Positions 1 to 5,362 of a stretch of DNA of 5,915 nt are shown here, piece by piece. This DNA comes from Lachnospiraceae bacterium (GTDB lineage Bacteria > Bacillota > Clostridia > Lachnospirales > Lachnospiraceae), in assembly GCA_015057205.1 (NCBI GenBank), contig SVEW01000134.1, forward strand, positions 1 to 5,915, read 5' to 3'. How positions within the stretch are numbered: position 1 is the first letter of the stretch; every line of letters starts with the position of its first letter. Below the pieces are notes generated by a model. The model saw nothing but the letters and a program-made list of their open reading frames with translations, did no database searches and was not told the DNA's origin. The translations under genes and the position numbers were made by a program.

Positions 1-566
1 ATGTATTGATTCCCCGTTATGACACGGAATGTCTGGTGGAGGCAGTACTTCCTCTTTTGAAGGAAGGAGATCGGGTTCTGGATATGTGTACCGGGTCCGG
101 TTGCATTATTGTTTCTTTAGCGAAACTCGGGCCTGAAATTGATGCGGTGGGCGTGGATATTTCCCAAGGCGCGCTTGAGGTGGCGAAAGAGAATGCATGG
201 CGGCTTGAAAGCGATGTGAAGTTTTTGCATTCGGATCTTTTTCAGGAAGTTACCGGAGTATATCAGCTTATCGTCTCAAATCCGCCTTACATTCGTAGTG
301 CACAGGTGGATAGATTAGAACTGGAGGTTATGGGACATGAACCGCGTACCGCATTAGATGGACTGGAAGATGGACTTCATTTTTACCGTCTTATCATCAA
401 GGAAGCAACGCATTATCTTGCATCTGGCGGATATCTTTGTTTTGAAATCGGCTGCGATCAAGCTGAGGATGTAACGAAGTTACTGGCGGAGGCAGGATAT
501 TGCGATAGAGTAGTAAAGAAGGATTTGGCAGGTCGTGACCGGGTGGTTATTGCCAGGAAAGGATAA
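1..566 (+). CDS. prmC: Peptide chain release factor N5-glutamine methyltransferase PrmC, C-terminal part (5' end outside window)
   Basis: PrmC uses S-adenosylmethionine to methylate the glutamine of the GGQ motif in release factors RF1 and RF2 in the cytoplasm. The gene enters the window already open: the reading frame begins at base 3 and reads V-L-I-P-R-Y-D-T-E, the conserved block that leads the catalytic domain. The TTG at position 6 is therefore an internal leucine codon and not a start. Counting that TTG as residue 1, the SAM-binding motif DMCTGSG is at 26-32, the acidic end of the next strand is GVD at 49-51, and the catalytic NPPY, which holds the target glutamine amide, is at 92-95. 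The missing part is the N-terminal helical domain that recognises the release factor. The stop at 564-566 is 4 bases before prfA, whose product is the substrate, so the two are surely co-transcribed. NPPY next to prfA makes confusion with other methyltransferases unlikely. Confidence 0.95.
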   Translation, partial: VLIPRYDTECLVEAVLPLLKEGDRVLDMCTGSGCIIVSLAKLGPEIDAVGVDISQGALEVAKENAWRLESDVKFLHSDLFQEVTGVYQLIVSNPPYIRSAQVDRLELEVMGHEPRTALDGLEDGLHFYRLIIKEATHYLASGGYLCFEIGCDQAEDVTKLLAEAGYCDRVVKKDLAGRDRVVIARKG

Positions 567-570
567 GTAA

Positions 571-1644
571 ATGTTTGATAAATTAGATAACTTATTAATT
601 CGATTAGAAGAAATATTACGAGACTTGAGTGAACCGGATGTGGCGAATGACACCAAGCGTTTCCAGAGTCTAATGAAGGAACAGGCAGAGCTGACACCAA
701 TCTGTGAAGCATACAGAGCGTATAAGCAGGCGAAACAGGATGAGAAGGACGCCTTGGCAATGCTGGATGATGAAAGTGACGAAGAGATGCGCGAGATGGC
801 GAAGGAGGAATTGAATGATTCCAAGAAGCGCATCGAACAGTTAGAGGGAGAACTTAAGATTCTGCTTTTGCCTAAGGATCCGAATGATGAGAAGAACGTT
901 ATTATAGAGATTCGTGCAGGTGCCGGAGGAGATGAAGCAGCGTTGTTTGCAGCTGAGATATACCGTATGTATGTGCATTATGCTGAGAGCCAGCGTTGGA
1001 AAGTTGAGACCGTTAGCGTCGATGAGATTGGTATTGGAGGAATGAAAGAAGTTACTTTCATGTTAAGCGGTCAGAGTGTTTATTCGAAAATGAAATACGA
1101 AAGTGGTGTGCATCGTGTACAGCGTGTACCGGAAACAGAATCCGGTGGGCGTATTCATACTTCAACGATTACGGTTGCGGTTATGCCGGAGGCTGAAGAT
1201 GTGGATGTTCAGATTGACGATAAAGATATCCGTATTGATGTAATGCGTGCGTCCGGTAATGGTGGACAGTGTGTCAATACAACAGACTCCGCGGTACGTC
1301 TTACCCATATGCCGAGTGGTATTGTGGTATACAGTCAGACAGAGAAGTCTCAGTTACAGAATAAGGCAAAGGCATTTGCTTTATTGCGTGCAAAATTATA
1401 TGATATTGAACAACAGAAGGCTCACGATGCTGAGGCAGAGTTGCGCCGTAGCCAGGTTGGAACCGGAGATCGTTCCGAAAAGATTCGTACCTATAACTTC
1501 CCACAGGGACGTGTAACGGATCATAGAATTAACCTGACACTTTATAAGTTGGATAAGATAATGAATGGTGATATTCAGGAAATCATTGATGCTTGTATTG
1601 CAGCAGATCAGGCGGCGAAACTTGCAAAGATGAACGAAGATTAA
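571..1644 (+). CDS. prfA: Peptide chain release factor 1 (RF1)
   Basis: RF1 recognises UAA and UAG stop codons in the ribosomal A site and triggers hydrolysis of peptidyl-tRNA. The 357-residue length is normal for the family. An N-terminal charged helical domain (about 1-100) is followed by the PCRF-type segment with AGAGGDEAALFA near 117-128. The stop-codon-reading tripeptide is PET at 187-189, within HRVQRVPETESGGRIHTS; a P-x-T tripeptide (PAT in E. coli) marks RF1, whereas RF2 has SPF. The catalytic GGQ is at 231-233, and Q233 is the residue PrmC would methylate. The ATG at 571 lies 4 bases after the prmC stop, with a purine-rich AGGAAAGGA overlapping the end of prmC as ribosome binding site. 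There is no sign of the in-frame-stop frameshift control known from RF2 genes. Confidence 0.98.
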   Translation: MFDKLDNLLIRLEEILRDLSEPDVANDTKRFQSLMKEQAELTPICEAYRAYKQAKQDEKDALAMLDDESDEEMREMAKEELNDSKKRIEQLEGELKILLLPKDPNDEKNVIIEIRAGAGGDEAALFAAEIYRMYVHYAESQRWKVETVSVDEIGIGGMKEVTFMLSGQSVYSKMKYESGVHRVQRVPETESGGRIHTSTITVAVMPEAEDVDVQIDDKDIRIDVMRASGNGGQCVNTTDSAVRLTHMPSGIVVYSQTEKSQLQNKAKAFALLRAKLYDIEQQKAHDAEAELRRSQVGTGDRSEKIRTYNFPQGRVTDHRINLTLYKLDKIMNGDIQEIIDACIAADQAAKLAKMNED

Positions 1645-1673
1645 GCCACGGTTTTTAACTTTGTAAAAAATGG

Positions 1674-1693
1674 AAAACAAGCCTTGTTTTTTT
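1674..1693 (+). terminator. Weak hairpin plus T tract after prfA
   Basis: AAAACAA (1674-1680) and TTGTTTT (1684-1690) form a 7-bp stem around the loop GCC, and the T run continues to 1693. The stem is almost all A-T with a minimal loop, so this is at best a weak terminator. It overlaps the candidate -35 element of the permease promoter, so both readings of these bases are possible. Confidence 0.3.
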
Positions 1694-1712
1694 GCTAAAG
1701 AAATGCTATGAT
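1684..1712 (+). promoter_or_regulatory. Candidate extended -10 promoter for the permease gene
   Basis: An extended -10 element, TGCTATGAT (TG at 1704-1705, hexamer TATGAT at 1707-1712), sits 17 bases after TTGTTT (1684-1689), which matches the -35 consensus only in TTG. Transcription would begin near 1719, giving a leader of about 35 bases with AGGAGA at 1741-1746 as ribosome binding site. The TGn extension can compensate for a poor -35. This is a pattern match only. Confidence 0.45.
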
Positions 1713-1753
1713 ATTCTTCGTTTGGGATAAACATATGAAGAGGAGATGAAAAT

Positions 1754-3109
1754 ATGATAGCACAAGTTTTAGCAGTGGCAATTTTCTTGTTGATGTTCGT
1801 TTTAATCATTATGGACAAGATTGAGCGTCACATTGTTACCCTTGCTTGTGGTCTGGCAACGCTGGTTTTGGTTTTTGGATTTGCGATGCATGACATGAAT
1901 GCGGTAATGGAGACCTTAAATATCAGACATATCTTTACCGTAGATTTTTGGTATGAGGCAGGGCAGGCCAAGGAGAGCACCAGTGGTATTAACTGGGCAA
2001 CTATTATATTTATTGCGGGTATGATGGTTATGGTGGAAGGAATGGCCAAGGCAGGTTTTTTCCGATGGTTATGTATGACGATCGCAAAGGCAGTAAAGTA
2101 TCAGGTTGTTCCAATCTTTTTAACCTTTATGGTGATGTCGTTCGTTTTGGCGATGTTCATCGATAGTATTACAGTAATTCTGTTTCTTGCGGCCGTTACC
2201 TTGGAGTTGGCGCAGTTGCTGAAGTTTAATCCGATTCCTATGATTCTGTCAGAGATTTTCTGCGCGAATTTAGGTGGATCGGCGACCATGTGTGGAGATC
2301 CGCCAAACATTATTATTGGAACTTCCCTTGGATTTTCCTTTGCGGATTTTGTAATGAATACCGGGTTGATTGCGTTTGTATCTTTGATTGCAGTAGTAAT
2401 TTATTTTTATCTGATTTTCCACAAAGAATTACGCAAACCAACCGGAGAGCCGATTTCAGTTGAGAATATGCCGAAGCCATCGGAAGCAATTACCAACAAG
2501 AAGGATTTTGCGATTAGTACAGTGATTTTCCTTGCGGCAGTGGGAATGTTAGTTACCCATGCACAGACCGGTTTGACGGTTGCTTTTATTGGCGGGGTAA
2601 TTGCAGTTGTGACGTTGCTTGCAGCAGGAAGAGAAGTGAAACAGGTATTAGTTGGCGTGGATTATAAGACGTTGTTATTCTTTGTTGGCTTGTTTGTTGT
2701 TGTAGGTGGTTTGGAGCAGACCGGAATTTTGGAAGAGATTGCCAAGTTTATCGGAAAGGTAAGTGGTGGTAATGCAATTGTTATGGTTGCCATTATTGTT
2801 TGGGTTTCCGGTGTAGCAAGCGCAGTTGTAGATAATATTCCGTTTGCAGCGACTATGATTCCGGTTATTAATACCTTAGCGGCTACTACCGGTGTGGATA
2901 TTTCCATTTTGGCATGGGCATTGGCTATGGGTACTGATATCGGTGGAAGTGCAACACCAATTGGTGCATCAGCGAATGTAGTTGGTACATCCGTTGCTGC
3001 GAAACAGGGATACCCAATTGGATGGGGTAAATATTGTAAGAGTGCAATTCCGGCAACCATTTTGGTATTGGCAGTTTCAACACTTATGATTGTTGTACGG
3101 TATTGTTAA
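1754..3109 (+). CDS. ArsB/NhaD/SLC13-type (ion transporter superfamily) membrane permease
   Basis: This is an integral membrane transporter of 451 residues, made mostly of hydrophobic segments (first at about 2-20, others around 25-45, 78-100, 115-160, 200-222, 250-300, 310-330, 340-360 and 430-450). The family is a two-fold duplication, and it shows: DSIT at 137-140 answers DNIP at 360-363, and NLGGSATMCGDPPN (172-185) answers DIGGSATPIGASAN (395-408). These re-entrant, ligand-binding stretches are diagnostic of the superfamily that includes arsenite pump ArsB, Na+/H+ antiporter NhaD and citrate or dicarboxylate carriers. The substrate cannot be named from sequence alone. There is no arsenic operon gene nearby, which argues against a dedicated arsenite role, and a Na+-coupled anion carrier or antiporter remains open. 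The ATG at 1754 follows AGGAGA with 7 bases between. It is flanked by a candidate promoter and a terminator, so it is probably transcribed alone. Confidence 0.88.
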   Translation: MIAQVLAVAIFLLMFVLIIMDKIERHIVTLACGLATLVLVFGFAMHDMNAVMETLNIRHIFTVDFWYEAGQAKESTSGINWATIIFIAGMMVMVEGMAKAGFFRWLCMTIAKAVKYQVVPIFLTFMVMSFVLAMFIDSITVILFLAAVTLELAQLLKFNPIPMILSEIFCANLGGSATMCGDPPNIIIGTSLGFSFADFVMNTGLIAFVSLIAVVIYFYLIFHKELRKPTGEPISVENMPKPSEAITNKKDFAISTVIFLAAVGMLVTHAQTGLTVAFIGGVIAVVTLLAAGREVKQVLVGVDYKTLLFFVGLFVVVGGLEQTGILEEIAKFIGKVSGGNAIVMVAIIVWVSGVASAVVDNIPFAATMIPVINTLAATTGVDISILAWALAMGTDIGGSATPIGASANVVGTSVAAKQGYPIGWGKYCKSAIPATILVLAVSTLMIVVRYC

Positions 3110-3121
3110 AGTAGATAGAGG

Positions 3122-3150
3122 AGACCTTGCATTTGGCAGGGTCTTTTCTT
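3122..3150 (+). terminator. Intrinsic terminator after the permease gene
   Basis: AGACCTTGC (3122-3130) pairs with GCAGGGTCT (3136-3144) in a 9-bp stem with one G-T pair and the 5-base loop ATTTG, followed by TTTCTT. It starts 13 bases after the permease stop and ends 13 bases before the ybaK ribosome binding site, leaving no obvious room for a separate ybaK promoter downstream of it. Confidence 0.8.
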
Positions 3151-3179
3151 GCATATCTTGATAAGGAGGATGATGTGCC

Positions 3180-3668
3180 ATGGCAAAAAAAGGAGACGAG
3201 AAGACGAATGTAATGCGTCTTTTGGAACAAAAGAAAATTCCATATCAGAGTTATGATTATTCTCATACGGATGCGGTTAGTGGTGTTGAAGTTGCAAATG
3301 CATTGGGTGAGGATCCGGCACAAGTGTTTAAGACCCTCGTAACCATTGGTAAGAGTGGTAAGAATTATGTGTTTGTAATTCCTGTTGCAGAAGAGTTGAA
3401 TCTTAAGAAAGCGGCAGTGGCTGTTTCTGAGAAGAAAATCGAAATGATTAAACAAAAGGAGTTGTTAGGACTTACCGGTTATATTCATGGCGGTTGTTCT
3501 CCAATTGGTATGAAGAAACCGTTTCCGACAGTAATGCATGAAAGTTGTTTAAGTTATGATACGGTTATGGTAAGTGCCGGCAAAATCGGTTTTCAAGTGC
3601 AGATTGCTCCGAAGGCATTGGAGAATTTTGTCCCTTTTTCAACTGCAGATATCGTAGGAGAGGAGTAA
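3180..3668 (+). CDS. ybaK: YbaK/EbsC-family Cys-tRNA(Pro) deacylase
   Basis: YbaK proteins are free-standing trans-editing enzymes that hydrolyse Cys-tRNA(Pro), formed when prolyl-tRNA synthetase charges cysteine by mistake. They are related to the INS editing domain of ProRS. The 162-residue product is the usual single-domain size. VFKTL at 49-53 carries the conserved lysine (K51, matching the essential Lys46 of the Haemophilus enzyme), and GYIHGGCSPIGMKK at 100-113 is the family signature loop around the substrate pocket. The ATG at 3180 follows a full AAGGAGG (3163-3169) by 10 bases; the ATG at 3173 and GTG at 3175 closer to it are out of frame. The HAD hydrolase follows after 3 bases, so they form one transcript. 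Specificity for Cys-tRNA(Pro) rather than another aminoacyl-tRNA is inferred from the family. Confidence 0.93.
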   Translation: MAKKGDEKTNVMRLLEQKKIPYQSYDYSHTDAVSGVEVANALGEDPAQVFKTLVTIGKSGKNYVFVIPVAEELNLKKAAVAVSEKKIEMIKQKELLGLTGYIHGGCSPIGMKKPFPTVMHESCLSYDTVMVSAGKIGFQVQIAPKALENFVPFSTADIVGEE

Positions 3669-3671
3669 GCA

Positions 3672-4271
3672 ATGATTAAAAATATTATTTTTGACGTGGG
3701 TGATGTATTGTTTCATTACCGATGGAAGGAAATGCTACAGGATTACGGGTTATCAGAAGAAGACAGTATTCGTGTCGGCAAAGAAATTTTTGATGATCCG
3801 AAGCAACGGTGGCTTAGTTACGACAAGGGGTTGCTTACTTTGCCGGAATTGATAGAGGATTATGCAAGGAGCTATCCGCAGGATGCAGAAATTCTTCGCT
3901 TTTTCTTAAATCATGGTGAATACATGCATGTGCCCCATCCGGAAATTTGGGCGATGTTCCCAAAGTTAAAGGAGAAGGGATATAAGTTGTATTTGTTGTC
4001 GAATTATTCAAAGGAATTGTTTGGACTTCATACGGAATATGCGGATTTTATGAACTATTTGGATGGCAAAATGGTTTCTTACATGATTCAGATTGCCAAA
4101 CCGGATCCGCGTATTTACAAAGCACTTTGTGAGAAATACAGTCTAGAGATGGAAGAGTGCCTGTTTTTTGATGATCGGGCTGAAAACATTGAGGCTGCAA
4201 AAAAGCTGGGAATGCAGGGCTATGTGGTAACAACCAGGGAAGACTTATTAAAGGAGCTTAAGAAATTATAA
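3672..4271 (+). CDS. HAD-superfamily hydrolase, subfamily IA (YihX-like phosphatase)
   Basis: This is a cytoplasmic haloacid dehalogenase-fold hydrolase, probably a small-molecule phosphatase; the substrate is not predictable. The 199-residue length suits a HAD-IA protein with a helical cap at about 15-85. Motif I is FDVGDVL (7-13) with nucleophile D8, motif II is LLSN with S110, motif III is AKPDP with K143, and motif IV is FFDD with D167 and D168. Motif I reads D-x-G in place of the common D-x-D, so the usual acid/base aspartate is a glycine (G10). YihX and related phosphatases share this DLGNV-like form, so it is not necessarily inactive. The start at 3672 lies 3 bases after the ybaK stop, with GGAGAGGAG inside the ybaK end as ribosome binding site, suggesting coupled translation. 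A functional link to YbaK is not evident beyond co-transcription. Confidence 0.88.
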   Translation: MIKNIIFDVGDVLFHYRWKEMLQDYGLSEEDSIRVGKEIFDDPKQRWLSYDKGLLTLPELIEDYARSYPQDAEILRFFLNHGEYMHVPHPEIWAMFPKLKEKGYKLYLLSNYSKELFGLHTEYADFMNYLDGKMVSYMIQIAKPDPRIYKALCEKYSLEMEECLFFDDRAENIEAAKKLGMQGYVVTTREDLLKELKKL

Positions 4272-4273
4272 AA

Positions 4274-4321
4274 AAATAGAAATCCACTGCATTGAGTTCA
4301 CAAAACAGTGGATTTCTATTT
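4274..4321. terminator. Bidirectional hairpin terminator between the HAD gene and the minus-strand RNA
   Basis: AAATAGAAATCCACTG (4274-4289) and CAGTGGATTTCTATTT (4306-4321) form a perfect 16-bp stem around a 16-base loop. Read on the minus strand, the stem runs straight into seven T residues (4276 down to 4270), a textbook intrinsic terminator for the candidate RNA coming from 4589. On the plus strand only TTT is available after the stem, so it serves the HAD gene less ideally. The HAD stop codon (4269-4271) lies at the very foot of the stem. Confidence 0.85.
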
Positions 4322-4345
4322 CCGTATTGCGTATGTCACGTATCA

Positions 4346-4546
4346 TACCTCCTGTAATCGTATTCGGTCATCTATTCGATGAAAACCTTTGCGATATCCC
4401 TATAGATTTAAGCTTCGTATCCCATTGGACCGTACCTCCTATTCTTTCCTATTCATGAGTGGTGGTTTAAACTTTTGGTGGACCGTACCTCCTTTACTTA
4501 GAATTATCGGAATTTCAATTATTCATCCCATTGGACTGTACCTCCT
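4346..4546 (-). repeat. Four dispersed direct repeats, core AGGAGGTACGGTCCA
   Basis: In minus-strand order: copy 1 at 4546-4527 (AGGAGGTACAGTCCAATGGG), copy 2 at 4493-4479 (AGGAGGTACGGTCCA, then diverging), copy 3 at 4440-4421 (AGGAGGTACGGTCCAATGGG), and a decayed copy 4 at 4353-4346 (AGGAGGTA only). Copies 1 and 3 agree at 19 of 20 positions and both continue with AT. The first three are exactly 53 bases apart and the fourth is 87 bases further on. The sequence between copies is not conserved, so selection or recent duplication seems confined to the SD-like core. Confidence 0.85.
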
Positions 4547-4595
4547 CGATATGGATTCTTTATCTATATGAATTGGTAGGTTTGTTTGTATTAGT

Positions 4596-4624
4596 ATATT
4601 AACACACGATAACACATATGTCAA
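4596..4624 (-). promoter_or_regulatory. Near-consensus sigma-A promoter for the minus-strand RNA
   Basis: On the minus strand, TTGACA (4624-4619) matches the -35 consensus perfectly. It is followed after exactly 17 bases by TAATAT (4601-4596), a 4-of-6 match to the -10 hexamer. The stretch upstream of the -35 (about 4625-4720) is very A/T-rich, resembling an UP element. Transcription would start near 4589. No protein ORF is suitably placed downstream, which is why a non-coding RNA is proposed. Confidence 0.65.
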
Positions 4625-4761
4625 TAGAATATTTGCAAAATAAAATAATAACGAGCTAATAGACAGAAAATAATGTAATAAATGCAAAAGAATACAAAAA
4701 ATAATTTTTATCATTATTTCAAATAGTAAGAAATATAGGAATAGCATTTACAAGGAAGATT

Positions 4762-4770
4762 TGGTACAAT
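4762..4770 (+). promoter_or_regulatory. Candidate extended -10 promoter for yfcE
   Basis: TGGTACAAT (TG at 4762-4763, hexamer TACAAT at 4765-4770, 5 of 6 to consensus) is an extended -10 element. No good -35 lies 17 bases upstream; TTTACA at 4747-4752 is only 12 bases away. The predicted start of transcription near 4777 leaves a leader of about 25 bases before the ATG at 4802. It forms a divergent pair with the minus-strand RNA promoter across about 140 bases of A/T-rich DNA. Confidence 0.45.
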
Positions 4771-4801
4771 GATAGCAAAAGCAGAAGGAGGAACCGTTAT
4801 T

Positions 4802-5317
4802 ATGAAGTGGTTGGTAGCGTCCGATATTCACGGATCGGCATATTATTGTAAGAAATTGTTAGAAGTAGTGGAACAGGAAAAGGCAGATAAGGTATTGTTG
4901 CTTGGAGATTTATTATATCATGGTCCGCGTAATGCGTTGCCAAAGGAGTATGATCCTCCTAAAGTATATGAGATGCTGAATTCCATTAAGGATAAAATCG
5001 TAGCAGTAAGAGGCAATTGTGACTGCGAGGTGGACCAGATGGTATTGGAATTCCCGATTATGGCAGATTATATGGTTCTATCCATTGGGGAGAAATTGAT
5101 TTATGCTACCCATGGACATACGGTAAATAAAGAGAATCCGTTGCCGTTTTTGAAAGGTGGCTATTTGCTGTATGGACATACCCATGTACCGGCCCAAGAG
5201 CAGTGCAAAGACTTTACCTATCTCAATCCGGGGTCCATATCGATTCCGAAAGAAGGAAGTGGACATAGTTATATGATTCTTACAGAGGACGAGATTCGTT
5301 TTGAAACGGTAGAGTAA
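4802..5317 (+). CDS. yfcE: YfcE-family metallophosphodiesterase
   Basis: YfcE is a manganese-dependent phosphodiesterase of the calcineurin-like metallophosphatase fold, active on artificial phosphodiesters in E. coli; its natural substrate is not settled. All metal-binding motifs are present in the 171-residue product: SDIHG (7-11; D8, H10), GDLLYHGPRN (35-44; D36, H40), GNCD (71-74), THGH (103-106) and GHTH (125-128), then NPGS (142-145). GDxxxHGPRNALP and RGNCDxEVDQM closely follow the E. coli protein as I recall it. An upstream in-frame ATG at 4769 would add 11 residues, but it overlaps the candidate -10 hexamer and has no good ribosome binding site. The ATG at 4802 has AAGGAGG at 4785-4791 and gives the family's usual N terminus. 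The gene appears monocistronic. Confidence 0.93.
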   Translation: MKWLVASDIHGSAYYCKKLLEVVEQEKADKVLLLGDLLYHGPRNALPKEYDPPKVYEMLNSIKDKIVAVRGNCDCEVDQMVLEFPIMADYMVLSIGEKLIYATHGHTVNKENPLPFLKGGYLLYGHTHVPAQEQCKDFTYLNPGSISIPKEGSGHSYMILTEDEIRFETVE

Positions 5318-5321
5318 CAAT

Positions 5322-5359
5322 AAGGTGACAACATCCGGGCGGGTGCTGTCACCTTTTAT
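5322..5359. terminator. Shared hairpin terminator between convergent yfcE and pepF
   Basis: AAGGTGACA (5322-5330) pairs with TGTCACCTT (5347-5355). After one A-C mismatch the stem continues as CATCC/GGGTG with one T-G pair, closed by the loop GGGC. On the plus strand it is followed by a short T run ending at 5357; on the minus strand by TATTGTTA, a weaker tract. It lies in the 45-base gap between the two stop codons and probably serves both genes. Confidence 0.82.
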
Positions 5360-5362
5360 AAG

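Larger units (their letters stand above)
4270..4589 (-). ncRNA. Candidate non-coding RNA with four Shine-Dalgarno-like repeats
   Basis: A transcript of about 320 nt is predicted on the minus strand from a near-consensus sigma-A promoter (4596-4624) to a 16-bp hairpin with T7 (4321-4270). It holds no ORF of useful length, but has four AGGAGGTA octamers, beginning on the minus strand at 4546, 4493, 4440 and 4353. Three belong to a longer repeat, AGGAGGTACGGTCCA. No CCUCC is present on the same strand, so the AGGAGG motifs have no perfect internal partner and would tend to stay exposed. A small stem (TCATC/GATGA, 4368-4382) lies between the last two copies, and AUCCAU/AUGGGAU could enclose the first copy in a loop. 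I do not recognise a named RNA family. Possible roles are binding the 16S anti-SD tail, sponging C-rich small RNAs, or presenting GGA motifs to a CsrA-like protein; all are inference. Boundaries are predicted, not measured. Confidence 0.55.

Noticed and set aside
6..8. TTG at position 6 as the start of prmC
   Set aside because: The preceding codon (V) and the following residues form the internal conserved block VLIPRxDTE, so the gene begins before the window.
1129..1137. PET instead of PAT in the RF1 stop-codon recognition tripeptide
   Set aside because: The middle position of P-x-T varies among bacterial RF1 proteins and the flanking residues are normal, so no changed specificity is implied.
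1396..1818. Minus-strand ORF of 140 codons over the end of prfA and the start of the permease gene
   Set aside because: It is a shadow in antisense of two well-supported genes, crosses their intergenic promoter region, and shows no family features.
4346..4546. Reading the repeats on the plus strand as an anti-Shine-Dalgarno RNA (CCUCCU motifs resembling the 16S rRNA tail)
   Set aside because: The good promoter and the T7 terminator are both on the minus strand, and no convincing plus-strand promoter is seen between the HAD terminator and the first CCTCCT. The resemblance to the 16S end is limited to the CCTCC core and a few flanking bases.
4346..4546. CRISPR array
   Set aside because: The repeat core is only 15-20 bases, just three good copies exist, the spacing includes an 87-base interval, and no cas gene is present.
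4389..4571. 60-codon plus-strand ORF across the repeats
   Set aside because: No ribosome binding site, no family resemblance, and it is antisense to the repeat-bearing RNA; its composition simply reflects the repeats.
4523..4747. 74-codon minus-strand ORF
   Set aside because: It starts upstream of the predicted minus-strand promoter, is translated from A/T-rich intergenic DNA into a low-complexity Leu/Ile/Phe string, has no ribosome binding site, and runs through the first SD-like repeat.
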